From: Haloarcula hispanica ATCC 33960
Lineage (GTDB): Archaea; Halobacteriota; Halobacteria; Halobacteriales; Haloarculaceae
Direction: 5' to 3'
DNA length: 64,000 bases
Assembly: GCF_000223905.1 (NCBI RefSeq)
Contig: NC_015948.1
Span: 1,116,001-1,180,000 of the forward strand
Made by a program: the position numbers and the translations under genes. Below the pieces are notes generated by a model. It was not told where the DNA came from, ran no database searches, and was given only the letters and a program-made list of their open reading frames with translations. This document shows positions 1 to 8,924 of the stretch, in pieces (within the stretch, counting starts at the first letter, position 1; every line of letters begins with the position of its first letter).

Positions 1-2337
1 GGTCGGGCGCTCCCGGACGTTCGAGACGGTCTCAAACCCGTCCATCGGCGCATCCTCTACGCGATGCACGAGATGGGTGTCTCCTCGAACACCGCCCACC
101 GGAAGTCCTCCTCAATTGTCGGCGACACGATGGGTGACTACCACCCGCACGGCGGCTCAGCCATTTACGACACGCTCGTCCGGATGGCACAGGACTTCTC
201 CATGCGGTATCCGCTGATAGACGGCCAGGGGAACTTCGGCTCGATGGACGGCGACCCCGCGGCCGCCATGCGGTACACGGAGGCCCGGATGGACCCCATC
301 GCCGAGGAACTGCTCGAAGATATCGAGAAGGACACCGTCGATTTCTCCAGTAACTACGACGACCGCCTGCAGGAACCCGACGTGCTGCCGTCGAAAGTCC
401 CGAACCTCCTGTTGAACGGGTCCTCGGGGATTGCCGTCGGGATGTCGACAAACATCCCGCCGCACAACCTCGGCGAACTGGTCAACGCGACGGTCCAACT
501 GCTGGAAAACCCCGACTGCACGGTCGAGGACCTGATGGAGCATATCAAGGGGCCGGACTTCCCGACCGGCGGCAACATCGTCGGCCGCGACGCCATCTAC
601 TCGGCGTACGCGACCGGCCGCGGCCGCTTGCGGGTTCGCGCCGAGTATGAGGTCGACCCCGAGGAGGGTCGCATCGTCATCAGCGAACTCCCCTACCAGG
701 AGAACAAGGCCCGCGTCGTCGAGCGCATCGCCGACGACGTGAACGAGGGGAAAATCGAGGGCATCGCCGACCTCCGTGACGAGTCCGACCGCAACGGCGT
801 CCGCATCGTCGTCGAACTCAAGCGTGGGGCGAACATCGACGTGGTCGAGAACCGCCTGCTCGACCACCATCTCGAATCCACCTTCGGCGTCATCAACCTC
901 GCGCTGGTCGACGGCCAACCGAAAGTCCTCTCGCTAAAAGAGACCCTGCAGCACTACATCGACCACCGCCGCGAGGTCGTCCGCCGGCGCTCCGAGTACG
1001 ACCTCGCCGAAGCCGAGGACCGCGCACACATCCTCGAAGGCCGGCTGAAGGCGCTGGAAAACGTTGAGGACGTGGTCGAGCTCATCCAAAACAGCGAGGA
1101 CCGCGACGCAGCCCGCACCGGGCTACAGGAGTCCTTCGAGTTCTCCGAGGAGCAGGCCGCTCACATCGTGCGGATGCAACTCGGCTCGCTCACCTCGATG
1201 GAAGCGACGGAAATCGAGGAGGAGTACGAGGACGTACAGAACACTATCGACTACCTCGAATCTGTCCTCAACAGCCGCGAGAAGCTCGACAGCGTCATCG
1301 CAGACGAACTGCAGGAAGTCAAAGACGAGTACGGCGACGACCGCCGGACGAGCATCATCGAGGACGAGGGCCAGGTCACCCACGAGGACCTCATCCCCGA
1401 GGAAGACTGCGTCGTCGTCATCACCGAGGACGACTACATCAAGCGGATGCCGGTCGAGAACTTCGATCCCCAGAACCGCGGCGGCAAGGGGATCATCGGG
1501 GCCGACCCCAAGGAGAACGACCGCGTCTCGAAGGTGTTCCGGGCCAACAGCCACGACTACCTGCTCTGTTTCACCAATCAGGGACAGGTCTACCGGCTCA
1601 AGACCTACGAGATCCCGGAAATGTCCCGAACCGCACGGGGCAAGTCCGCCATCAACCTCATCGACCTCGACGACGGCGAGGAACTGACCGCCGTCGTCTC
1701 GACCGACGAGTTCGGCGAGGACGAGTGTATCACGATGGTGACCCGGAACGGCTACGTCAAGCGGACCTGCTGTTCGGAGTTCGAGAACATCCTTTCGACC
1801 GGAATCATCGCCGCCAAGCTCGAAGACGGCGACGAACTCATTGACGTGGACGTCACCGACGGCACCGGCGACCTCGTCATCGCCACGGAGGCGGGGATGA
1901 CCATCCGCTTCAGCGAGAGCGAAGTCAGCGAGATGGGTCGGTCCGCACGCGGCGTCAACGGCATCAAACTGCAGGGCGACGACAGGGTCGCGGCGATGGT
2001 CGCCACCGACGGCGACGACCGCCGCTCGCTGTTGACTGTCACGGAACACGGCTTCGGCAAGCGCACCAAACTCGACGAGTATCGGACCCAATCCCGCTAC
2101 GGCAAGGGCCTCATCGACATCAAGACCGACGACCGCAACGGCCGGGTGTCGACCGCCAAGGCCGTCACTGACGAGGACCATCTGGTCATCATGTCCGAAC
2201 AGGGCCAGATTATGCGTATCCGCGCCGGCGACGTGTCCCAGGTCGGTCGGAACACAAAGGGTGTGACGATTATGGGACTCGAAGAGGATGACCGCGTGGC
2301 GAGTGTGACGGTTGTGCCGGCAGAAAGCGAGAAGTAA
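1..2337 (+). CDS. gyrA: DNA gyrase subunit A, 3' part (5' end outside window)
   Basis: Catalytic subunit of type II topoisomerase, which breaks and rejoins DNA to introduce negative supercoils; works with GyrB, expected just upstream of the window. The frame is open from base 1 ([17 protein letters not shown]), so the true start is missing. The [10 protein letters not shown] segment matches the quinolone-determining region, with Gly where Escherichia coli has Asp82. The active-site tyrosine is the TAC codon at 274-276 in [10 protein letters not shown]. After a long helical region the last third holds beta-propeller repeats, including a GyrA-box-like QNRGGKG at 1471-1491 and related [15 protein letters not shown] and RYGKGLI motifs. 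The C-terminus is intact. Confidence is very high. Confidence 0.97.
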   Translation, partial: GRALPDVRDGLKPVHRRILYAMHEMGVSSNTAHRKSSSIVGDTMGDYHPHGGSAIYDTLVRMAQDFSMRYPLIDGQGNFGSMDGDPAAAMRYTEARMDPIAEELLEDIEKDTVDFSSNYDDRLQEPDVLPSKVPNLLLNGSSGIAVGMSTNIPPHNLGELVNATVQLLENPDCTVEDLMEHIKGPDFPTGGNIVGRDAIYSAYATGRGRLRVRAEYEVDPEEGRIVISELPYQENKARVVERIADDVNEGKIEGIADLRDESDRNGVRIVVELKRGANIDVVENRLLDHHLESTFGVINLALVDGQPKVLSLKETLQHYIDHRREVVRRRSEYDLAEAEDRAHILEGRLKALENVEDVVELIQNSEDRDAARTGLQESFEFSEEQAAHIVRMQLGSLTSMEATEIEEEYEDVQNTIDYLESVLNSREKLDSVIADELQEVKDEYGDDRRTSIIEDEGQVTHEDLIPEEDCVVVITEDDYIKRMPVENFDPQNRGGKGIIGADPKENDRVSKVFRANSHDYLLCFTNQGQVYRLKTYEIPEMSRTARGKSAINLIDLDDGEELTAVVSTDEFGEDECITMVTRNGYVKRTCCSEFENILSTGIIAAKLEDGDELIDVDVTDGTGDLVIATEAGMTIRFSESEVSEMGRSARGVNGIKLQGDDRVAAMVATDGDDRRSLLTVTEHGFGKRTKLDEYRTQSRYGKGLIDIKTDDRNGRVSTAKAVTDEDHLVIMSEQGQIMRIRAGDVSQVGRNTKGVTIMGLEEDDRVASVTVVPAESEK

Positions 2338-2400
2338 TCGCGAGCGAAGCGAGCGGCCTTTTTCGCCACCGAAAGACTCGCGTCGCTCGTCTTTCGAGCC
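2338..2400 (+). terminator. Candidate terminator region after gyrA
   Basis: Directly after the gyrA stop comes a GC-rich stretch followed by five T at 2359-2363, which would suit archaeal intrinsic termination. A stem with 8-base arms (CGAAAGAC 2370-2377 with GTCTTTCG 2389-2396) follows. Predicted only from sequence. Confidence 0.4.
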
Positions 2401-2442
2401 TTGCTTCACTTCGTTCAGCAAGACCACGTTTTTGCCGCGAGT

Positions 2443-2459
2443 GGTGGCCTACGGCCACC
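2443..2459. repeat. Perfect short hairpin between gyrA and the reductase gene
   Basis: GGTGGCC-TAC-GGCCACC: 7-base arms and a 3-base loop. It lies in the 178-base gap between two same-strand genes. Role unknown; it may be a terminator or processing stem. Confidence 0.4.
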
Positions 2460-2515
2460 CGAGCGGGAAAAAGGTGGTGGGCTAGACATACCCGTGTCGG
2501 TGTCGTACCCCGTCT

Positions 2516-3562
2516 ATGGACTTGCCGCGGCATCTCTCACAGCACGACCGGGCGGCGCAGTTGCCGCTGGTGACCGAGGACGCGCAGGTGACGCTCGTCG
2601 AACCGATGGACCGTAACCGCAACAACGAGGTGTTGTCCGCGGTCCGGGAGCAAATCGCACCTGTTGGAGACCGGTCGTGGTTGGCGGCCGCCCGAAACGG
2701 CTCGACAATCCGGTGGTCGGCGTTGTTCGACCGTTTGCGCGATGCCGGGGCGTCGAAACGGCGGCTCGCGCGAATCGAGACGCTTGCCGAGCGCTTTGAC
2801 CGCCCCTACCCCTCCCTGCTGCGACTGCGTGTTAAACCCGACGTGGACCTCGATTTCGCGCCCGGCCAGTACGTGACGCTCAGGCTTCACGGCACGCCGC
2901 GGGCGTACTCGCTTGCGAACTCGCCCAGCGAGGACGAACTGGAGTTCTGCATCCGACTGGTCCCCGGCGGGAAACTGACCAGTGGGCTGTTCGAACACGT
3001 CGACGTCGGCGAGGATGTCGTCGTTCGCGGGCCGAACGGCGACATGGTACTGGACCCGCCATCGAGCCGGGATATGGTCTTTCTGGCCACCGGGACCGGC
3101 GTCGCGCCGTTCAAGAGCATGATCGACTACACGTTCGAGCAGGGGCGGGACGTGGTCGACGGCGAGCCCCGCGACATCTGGCTGTTTCTGGGCTGTGGCT
3201 GGGAGGACGACCTGCCCCACCGTGAACACTTTCGGCGACTCGACGCCGAGTACGACCACTTCCATTTCGTTCCGACGCTTACGCGCGAACCGCTGCTGAC
3301 CGACTGGGACGGCGCGACCGACTACGTCCAGTCGGTGTTCGTCAACTACGTCGCAAACGACGCGCTGGAGGGTGCGGACCTGCCGGCGCGGTTCGACGCC
3401 GTTCGGGAGCAGCGCCCCCAGTCCGGCGTCGACGCCCGCATTGATCCGTCGAACGTCGAACTGTACGCGTGCGGTATCAGTGCGATGGTATCGACGCTGG
3501 TCCGGGCCGCGCGAAGCGTCGGGATTCCCGAGTCCGAAATGCAGTACGAGGGGTTCGGATAG
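2516..3562 (+). CDS. Flavodoxin/ferredoxin reductase-like FAD/NAD(P)-binding oxidoreductase
   Basis: Member of the ferredoxin-NADP reductase superfamily, transferring electrons between NAD(P)H and an unidentified redox partner through FAD. The FAD domain begins near residue 95; RAYSLANSP around residue 130 is the flavin-binding RxYS motif. The nucleotide domain starts near residue 190 with ATGTGVAPFKSM, and YACGISAMV near residue 317 is the usual C-terminal cysteine-glycine motif. The first 90 or so residues, rich in Arg and Asp, match no domain I recognise and have no cysteines for an iron-sulfur cluster. It ends one base before the convergent arginase gene. The partner and physiological role cannot be told. 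Confidence 0.85.
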   Translation: MDLPRHLSQHDRAAQLPLVTEDAQVTLVEPMDRNRNNEVLSAVREQIAPVGDRSWLAAARNGSTIRWSALFDRLRDAGASKRRLARIETLAERFDRPYPSLLRLRVKPDVDLDFAPGQYVTLRLHGTPRAYSLANSPSEDELEFCIRLVPGGKLTSGLFEHVDVGEDVVVRGPNGDMVLDPPSSRDMVFLATGTGVAPFKSMIDYTFEQGRDVVDGEPRDIWLFLGCGWEDDLPHREHFRRLDAEYDHFHFVPTLTREPLLTDWDGATDYVQSVFVNYVANDALEGADLPARFDAVREQRPQSGVDARIDPSNVELYACGISAMVSTLVRAARSVGIPESEMQYEGFG

Positions 3563-4477
3563 CTACAGCACGCGCTTGCCGAAGGCGCTGGCGACGAGTT
3601 CACAGCCCAGTTCGGCGGTGCGGTTGTGTTCGTCGAGAATCGGGTTCACCTCGACCATTTCCATCGAGCGCAGTTGGTCGTGGTACTCGGCGACGTACTC
3701 CATCGCGATGTGGGCCTCACGGTAGGAGACACCGCCGCGAACCGGCGTGCCGACGCCGGGGGCTTCTGTCGGGTCGAGCCAGTCGAGGTCGAGCGAGACG
3801 TGTATCCCGTCCGTCCCGTCAGTCGCGATTTCTAGTGCCTCCGCGACGACCTCCGGTGCGCCGCGGGTGTCGATATCCGACATCGTGAACGCGGTCACGT
3901 CGCTCTCGTACAAACGGCGGCGCTCTCCGTCATCGACATCCCGTAAGCCGACGAGAACAACATTCTCCTCGCGCACCGCAGGGGTGTGGGCCCAGTCGTG
4001 GTCGGCAAATGCCCCGTCGCCGAGGACAGCCGCCAGCGACATCCCGTGGATGTTCCCGCTTGGCGTGGTCTCCGGCGTGTTGAAATCGCCATGTGCGTCA
4101 AACCAGATGACACCCAGTTCCTCACCATCACGGGCCGCGCCGGCAATGGTCCCGATACCGATAGAGTGGTCGCCGCCCAGCACGAGCGGGAACTGGCCGT
4201 CCATGAGCGTGGCGTCGACGGCCGTTGCCACGTCTTCGCACACTTCTTTCGTCTCTCTGAAGAACTTGGCACGACCGGATGGGAGACCGCCCGCGTCCGG
4301 GTCGGATTCCTCCGGTCGCGGCACAGCGATGTCACCGCCGTCGATACAGTCGATACCGGCACTCGCCAACTGGTCGGCGAGGCCGCCGTACCGTATCGCT
4401 GACGGCCCCATGTCGACGCCGCGCCGGTCGGCGCCGAGGTCCATCGGAACGCCGAGGACGCGAACCTGTGTGTCCAT
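3563..4477 (-). CDS. rocF: Arginase (ureohydrolase family)
   Basis: Binuclear manganese hydrolase cleaving arginine to ornithine and urea. The metal-binding signatures are all present: GGDHSIGIG near residue 100, DAHGDFN near 127 and SLDLDWLDPTEAPGVGTP near 228. At 304 residues it has the usual length, and the N-terminus VRVLGVPMDLGADRRGVDMGPSAIR is more typical of arginases than of agmatinases, although agmatinase or formimidoylglutamase activity cannot be excluded by eye. The gene is followed by a convergent reductase gene with no spacer and lies 56 bases downstream of the sugar epimerase gene on the same strand. Confidence 0.88.
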   Translation of the reverse strand: MDTQVRVLGVPMDLGADRRGVDMGPSAIRYGGLADQLASAGIDCIDGGDIAVPRPEESDPDAGGLPSGRAKFFRETKEVCEDVATAVDATLMDGQFPLVLGGDHSIGIGTIAGAARDGEELGVIWFDAHGDFNTPETTPSGNIHGMSLAAVLGDGAFADHDWAHTPAVREENVVLVGLRDVDDGERRRLYESDVTAFTMSDIDTRGAPEVVAEALEIATDGTDGIHVSLDLDWLDPTEAPGVGTPVRGGVSYREAHIAMEYVAEYHDQLRSMEMVEVNPILDEHNRTAELGCELVASAFGKRVL

Positions 4478-4533
4478 ACTCGTGCTTCGACGGGCCAGGA
4501 CTAAATATCAGTGTTTGCCTGTTCTCCGATAAC

Positions 4534-5451
4534 TTACGTGTAGGGCGCACAGACCAGTTCGATGCCTTCTTCGAAGCTGATCTCCGGTTCCCAGCCTGTC
4601 GCGTCGTGCATCCGCGAGAAGTCAGCGCAGGTGTCGTGGACGTAGACGTCCTCGGGAATCGGGTTCTCGACGTACTCCGGTTCGATATCTGTTCCGAGTT
4701 CGTCGTTCAGCATCTCGACGACGGTGTTGAAGTCGTAGGCCTCGCCGGTCCCGAGGTTGTACACGCCGTTCAGTTCGTGTTCGGCGGCCAGGACGAGCCC
4801 GCGGACGATGTCGTCGACGTGGGTGAAATCGCGGGTCTGCTCGCCGTCGCCGTACAGCTTCGGCGCGTCGCCGCCGGCAAGGTCGTCGGCGAACTGGGCG
4901 ATGACGTTCGCGTACTCGCCCTTGTGTTCCTCCGCGCCGCCGTAGCCCTGGTACACCGAGAAGAAGCGCATCCCGGCCAGCGTGAGGTCGTAGTGGTTCT
5001 GGAAGTACTCCGCGTACGTCTCCCGGGCCATCTTCGAGGCCTCGTAGCCGGTGTTGACCGTCACGTCCATGTCCTCCGGCGAGGGTTCGGTCCGGCTGCC
5101 GTAGATGGAGGACGTCGAGGCGTAGACGATGGTATCACAGCCGTCGTCCCGGGCCTGCTCGACTGTGTTGACGAACCCCTCGACGTTCACGCGAGCGCCG
5201 TGGGTCGGATTGTCCTCGTGCATCGCGTAGGACGATAGGGCCGCGAGGTGGAATACCACGTCCACGTCGGTCGGCAGGTCGTCCGCAAGCACGCTCTGCT
5301 CGACGTACTCTACGTCGTCTGATACGTTCTCCGGCGTGCCGAGATAGCCGTCGTCCAGAGCGACGACATCGTTGTTCTCGGCCAGTTTGTTCGCGAGGTT
5401 TGCCCCGATGAACCCGCCACCGCCGGTCACCAGAACGCGCTGACTTTCCAT
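4534..5451 (-). CDS. NAD-dependent sugar epimerase/dehydratase, GalE-like
   Basis: Extended short-chain dehydrogenase acting on nucleotide sugars, probably a UDP-glucose 4-epimerase or relative. The Rossmann motif TGGGGFIGANLA is at residues 9-20, the catalytic serine region VYASTSSIYG at 109-118, and the YxxxK pair is Y136/K140 (GYEASKMARE). Length 305 is typical. The substrate-binding C-terminal part gives no decisive residue. It may supply a sugar nucleotide to the S-layer glycosylation genes that lie about 14 kb further on, but this is inference; no glycosyltransferase is adjacent. Confidence 0.85.
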   Translation of the reverse strand: MESQRVLVTGGGGFIGANLANKLAENNDVVALDDGYLGTPENVSDDVEYVEQSVLADDLPTDVDVVFHLAALSSYAMHEDNPTHGARVNVEGFVNTVEQARDDGCDTIVYASTSSIYGSRTEPSPEDMDVTVNTGYEASKMARETYAEYFQNHYDLTLAGMRFFSVYQGYGGAEEHKGEYANVIAQFADDLAGGDAPKLYGDGEQTRDFTHVDDIVRGLVLAAEHELNGVYNLGTGEAYDFNTVVEMLNDELGTDIEPEYVENPIPEDVYVHDTCADFSRMHDATGWEPEISFEEGIELVCAPYT

Positions 5452-5530
5452 ATCTGTGTCAGGTCAGCGCTGGAATAAAGTACTAACGTTTTCCGCGATT
5501 CTGGGACGGTTCCAGACGGTTTACCGTCGC

Positions 5531-5536
5531 ATTTAA
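5531..5536 (+). promoter_or_regulatory. TATA box of the winged-helix gene, leaderless start
   Basis: ATTTAA centred 28 bases before the ATG at 5562, the spacing expected when transcription begins at the start codon. Confidence 0.5.
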
Positions 5537-5561
5537 GGACGGCTGTACCGAACAACAGATT

Positions 5562-6095
5562 ATGTCATCTATCGAACTGACACCCAGTCAAAAGAACATT
5601 CTGCAGGAACTGGTAAATCTCTATCGGGAAAGTGAAAGCGCTGTCAAAGGTGAAGACATCGCCGAAAAAGTCGACCGTAACCCGGGCACGATTCGCAACC
5701 AGATGCAGAGTCTCAAAGCCCTGCAGTTGGTCGAGGGCGTCCCCGGTCCCAAAGGTGGGTACAAGCCTACCGCCAACGCCTACGACGCACTCCAGATTCA
5801 GGACATGGACCAGGCCGCGGAGGTCCCGCTACGCCACAACGGCGAGCTCGTCGAACACTCGAACGTCGAGGAAATCGACCTGACTAGCGTCCACCACCCC
5901 GAGGAGTGCCGCGCGGAGATTCAGCTACAGGGCACGATGTCCGAATTCCACGAGGGCGACTCGGTGACGGTCGGACCGACACCGCTGTCGAAGCTTCAGA
6001 TTATCGGGACCCTCGAAGGGAAAGACGACACCAACAACAAACTCATCCTCGCTATCGACGATATGCGGGCACCGGCGGGCGAGCCGGAACACTAG
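5562..6095 (+). CDS. Winged-helix transcriptional regulator (Rrf2-like)
   Basis: The N-terminal 75 residues form a winged helix: SQKNILQELVNLYRES, a GEDIAEKVDRNPGTIRNQMQSL recognition region, and a wing PGPKGGYKPT. The C-terminal 100 residues (HHPEECRAEIQLQG onwards) look like a small beta-rich ligand or dimerisation domain. No cysteine cluster of the bacterial IscR/NsrR type is seen; only one Cys is present. Haloarchaeal homologues are often labelled Rrf2 family. The NADH dehydrogenase gene lies 145 bases downstream on the same strand and could be a target; this is inference. Confidence 0.75.
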   Translation: MSSIELTPSQKNILQELVNLYRESESAVKGEDIAEKVDRNPGTIRNQMQSLKALQLVEGVPGPKGGYKPTANAYDALQIQDMDQAAEVPLRHNGELVEHSNVEEIDLTSVHHPEECRAEIQLQGTMSEFHEGDSVTVGPTPLSKLQIIGTLEGKDDTNNKLILAIDDMRAPAGEPEH

Positions 6096-6240
6096 TACGT
6101 GTCACTGGTCTTTTGAATTGTTTTCCTGCGGTCACCGGGGCCGCGACATACCGTACTTGCCACGAGTCTCGCTGGAGAATTGTTCCCCCGCTGAGAGGGA
6201 TTTCAAAGGGTTTGTATCAGTCGGTTGCGGAGTCTCCGGT

Positions 6241-7410
6241 ATGACAGAGAACGTGGTCGTACTCGGTGCGGGGTACGCTGGCGCGGGGGCAATAAAGAGT
6301 TTAGAGGACGAGCTAGACGGTGTGACGGACGTCGATGTAACCTGGATTTCTGAGACGGACTATCACCTGGTCTTACACGAGTCCCACCGCTGCATTCGGG
6401 ACCCGAGCGTTCAGGAGAACATCGCTATTCCCGTCCACGAGATCAAACAGCCCTCGACCTCGTTCGTCCAGGACGAGGTCGTCGGCATCGACACCGACGC
6501 TCAGGAAGTGGCCCTCGCCGATTCCGACACCATCGAGTACGACTACCTGCTCGTGGGGCTGGGCTCGCAGACCGCATTCTTCGGCATCGACGGCCTCGAA
6601 GAGCACGCGCTGACGCTCAAGAGCCTCGACGACGCGCTCGACATCCACGACAACATCCAGCAGGCCGCTCGTGACGCCTCCACCAACGACCCCGCGCAGG
6701 TCGTCATCGGCGGCGCTGGCCTTTCGGGCATCCAGACCGCCGGCGAAGTCGCCGAGTTCCGCGACGAACACAACGCGCCCATCGACATCCACCTCGTCGA
6801 AGGGCTCGATCAGGTCCTGCCAAACAGCGACCCCGAGCTTCAGGGTGCCCTGCGCAAGCGCCTGGAGGCCGCCGACGTGAACATCAAGTGCGGGGAGTTC
6901 ATCGGCGAGGTCGACGAGGAGACGGTGTACATCGGCGACGAGGACGAACTGGACTACGACGTGCTGGTCTGGACTGGCGGCATCACCGGCCGCGATTGTA
7001 TGCAAGATGTCGACCTCGACAAAGACGAGCGCAACCACCGCGTCCACGCGGAAGGGAACTTCCAGACCGACGACGAGCACGTCTTCGCTATCGGTGACTC
7101 GGCGCTGATTGACCAGCCGGGCGACCAGCCCGCCCCGCCGACCGCCCAGGCCGCCTGGCAAGCCGCCGAAGTCGCCGGCGAGAACCTGGCTCGTGCGGTG
7201 CGGGGCCAGCCGCTGAAGACCTGGACCCACAAGGACAAGGGGACGGTTGTGTCGGTCGGCGAGAAAGCCGTCGCCCACGACGTTGTGAACATGCCCATCG
7301 AAACCTTCGGCGGGATGCCCGCGAAACTGCTGAAAAAGGCGATTGCCGCCCGCTGGATCAAGGACGTTACTGGCGTCGGTCGGGCCGTCAAGGCCTGGCC
7401 CGACATGTAG
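6241..7410 (+). CDS. ndh: Type II NADH dehydrogenase / FAD-dependent pyridine nucleotide-disulphide oxidoreductase
   Basis: Single-subunit membrane-associated NADH:quinone oxidoreductase that feeds electrons to the respiratory chain without pumping. The start chosen (MTENVVVLGAGYAGAGAIKSL) places the first GxGxxG directly at the N-terminus; the frame is open further upstream to 6118 but that extension is not protein-like. A second dinucleotide fold, VVIGGAGLSGIQTAGE, begins near residue 157, and the FAD motif VFAIGDSALI lies near residue 282. 389 residues suits the family. The C-terminal region (GGMPAKLLKKAIAARWIK) is a probable amphipathic membrane anchor. A sulphide:quinone reductase is a less likely alternative, as the paired cysteines of that family are absent. 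Confidence 0.87.
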   Translation: MTENVVVLGAGYAGAGAIKSLEDELDGVTDVDVTWISETDYHLVLHESHRCIRDPSVQENIAIPVHEIKQPSTSFVQDEVVGIDTDAQEVALADSDTIEYDYLLVGLGSQTAFFGIDGLEEHALTLKSLDDALDIHDNIQQAARDASTNDPAQVVIGGAGLSGIQTAGEVAEFRDEHNAPIDIHLVEGLDQVLPNSDPELQGALRKRLEAADVNIKCGEFIGEVDEETVYIGDEDELDYDVLVWTGGITGRDCMQDVDLDKDERNHRVHAEGNFQTDDEHVFAIGDSALIDQPGDQPAPPTAQAAWQAAEVAGENLARAVRGQPLKTWTHKDKGTVVSVGEKAVAHDVVNMPIETFGGMPAKLLKKAIAARWIKDVTGVGRAVKAWPDM

Positions 7411-7529
7411 TACCTTTTTACTTCGTCGGGTGTCCTCACGCGCTCTTCGAGCGCGCTGCGGGCACCACTCCTCGCAAAAATCTACGCTAAAAACGACCGT
7501 CTCGCTCCCGCTGGTCGCGAGACGTAAAA

Positions 7530-7550
7530 CCGCGCGCCGATGGCGCGCGG
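7530..7550. terminator. Strong hairpin between convergent ndh and udp
   Basis: CCGCGCGCC-GAT-GGCGCGCGG: 9-base perfect arms with a 3-base loop, preceded by four A and followed by GTTT. It lies between convergent genes and could end transcripts from either side. A T-run (CTTTTTA) also follows the ndh stop directly. Confidence 0.5.
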
Positions 7551-7652
7551 TATGCTGTTTCTACCGCGTTGCGACTGCACAGCGCCCGCCGCCGCTACCG
7601 CTCTGCTACTGCAACAGCACCTGCTGGCGGCTAGCAGCGGTTAGAAATCGGA

Positions 7653-8477
7653 CTAGCGGTCGATAGAGAGGCCGGCGTGCCACCCGTCGGCGTCGGCCTC
7701 CTCGACGGCCGCGTCCATCTCGGCGAGATAGGAGACGGCGAGGCTGGCGCATTTCGCTGCCTTGCGCTCGCCTTCGGTTCGGAACTCGCCGGTGACGCGG
7801 TTGGCGTACACCGTACAGACAGCGCCGGCCCGCAGGCCGTACAGGTTCGCGAGCGTGAGAATCGTCGCGGCCTCCATCTCGAAGTTGAGGACGCCGGCCT
7901 CTTGAAGCGCCGCGATGCGTTCGTCGCTGCCGCTGGCCTCGAAGTCCTCGAACCCCGGGCGTGACTGCCCGGCGTAGAAACTATCCGTCGAGCAGGTGAC
8001 GCCGAGGTGGTAGTCGTAGCCGAGTTCCTCGGCGGCGGCGACGAGTGCCGAAACGATCCGGTGGTCGGCGCTGGCGGGGTAGTCCTCGCGGACGTACTCC
8101 TTGCTGGTCCCCTCCTGCCGTACTGCGCCAGTCGTGATGACGAGGTCGCCGATACTGGCTTCCTCCTGAATTGCGCCACAGGACCCGACCCGGATGAACG
8201 AGTCAGCGCCGACGCGGGCCAGTTCTTCGAGCGCGATTGCGGCCGACGGGCCGCCGATACCCGTCGAGGTCACAGAGATGGGCGTGCCGTCGTGAGTGCC
8301 CGTTGCCGTGCGGTACTCGCGGTGCTCGGCGACGATGTCGTGGTCGTCCCAGTAGTCGACGACCTTTTCGACGCGTTCCGGGTTCCCCGGCAGCAGGACG
8401 CTGTCGGCCACGTCGGCCTCGCTCACTTCCAGATGGTACTGTACGTCGTCGTTCGGGTCTTCACTATCGCTTGTCAT
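7653..8477 (-). CDS. udp: Uridine phosphorylase
   Basis: PNP/UDP phosphorylase family (NP-I), converting uridine and phosphate to uracil and ribose-1-phosphate. LLPGNPERVEKV near residue 30 is the phosphate-loop signature; SVTSTGIGGPSAAIALEEL and FIRVGSCGAIQ follow; FEMEAATILTLANL is the nucleoside-binding Glu-Met-Glu segment typical of uridine phosphorylases. 274 residues is normal. Its ATG overlaps the TGA of the cytidine deaminase gene (ATGA at 8474-8477), so the two are translationally coupled; cytidine is deaminated and then phosphorolysed by neighbouring products. Confidence 0.9.
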   Translation of the reverse strand: MTSDSEDPNDDVQYHLEVSEADVADSVLLPGNPERVEKVVDYWDDHDIVAEHREYRTATGTHDGTPISVTSTGIGGPSAAIALEELARVGADSFIRVGSCGAIQEEASIGDLVITTGAVRQEGTSKEYVREDYPASADHRIVSALVAAAEELGYDYHLGVTCSTDSFYAGQSRPGFEDFEASGSDERIAALQEAGVLNFEMEAATILTLANLYGLRAGAVCTVYANRVTGEFRTEGERKAAKCASLAVSYLAEMDAAVEEADADGWHAGLSIDR

Positions 8478-8860
8478 TTGTCGAGATGGTCGCTGGTGAT
8501 TGTTGTCGGCAGGAGCTCCCCGAGCTCGTACACCGTCGGCTCGTCGCCGTCGGTGATGATCTCGAACGACTCGTCACAGAACTCGCTGAACGTCTGTCGG
8601 CACATCCCACAGGGAGTGACGCCGTCGCGCTTGCCAGAGGTGACGGCGACGCGTTCGAACGACCGGTGCCCGTCGCTGACAGCCGCACCGATGGCCACTT
8701 CCTCGGCGTGCAAGCTGTTGCTGTAGTTGGCGTTTTCGATGTTACAACCGGTGTAGACGCTTCCATCACTCGTTTCGAGCGCCGCGCCGACCGTGTACTC
8801 CGAGTACGGCGCGTACGCCTCGTCAATGGCGTCTCTCGCTGCGTCGAGGAGGTCCTCCAT
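8474..8860 (-). CDS. cdd: Cytidine deaminase
   Basis: Zinc-dependent hydrolytic deaminase turning cytidine or deoxycytidine into uridine or deoxyuridine. The start at 8860 gives MEDLLDAARDAIDEAYAPYS, 128 residues, the length of homotetrameric enzymes. The zinc site is H51-A-E53 with C84 and C87 (TPCGMCRQ); CNIENANYSNSLHAEE is the substrate loop. It is odd that the ligand is His as in the long dimeric E. coli enzyme rather than Cys as in most short tetrameric ones. Located between a phosphomutase gene (64 bases upstream) and udp (4-base overlap), so part of a nucleoside salvage operon. Confidence 0.92.
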   Translation of the reverse strand: MEDLLDAARDAIDEAYAPYSEYTVGAALETSDGSVYTGCNIENANYSNSLHAEEVAIGAAVSDGHRSFERVAVTSGKRDGVTPCGMCRQTFSEFCDESFEIITDGDEPTVYELGELLPTTITSDHLDK

Positions 8861-8924
8861 GCACTGGGCGTCGAAGGGCCGTGTAGAAATTCTATCGGTC
8901 TCGGTAGCAGTCGGTGCTCGGGCG

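Noticed and set aside
1123-2427. 434-codon frame on the minus strand opposite gyrA
   Set aside because: Antisense shadow of a clear gyrA; its Val/Asp/Leu-rich product has no recognisable fold.
6118-6240. 41-codon N-terminal extension of the NADH dehydrogenase
   Set aside because: It reads MFSCGHRGRDIPYLPR..., unlike the family, whereas the ATG at 6241 places the GxGxxG fold directly at the N-terminus.
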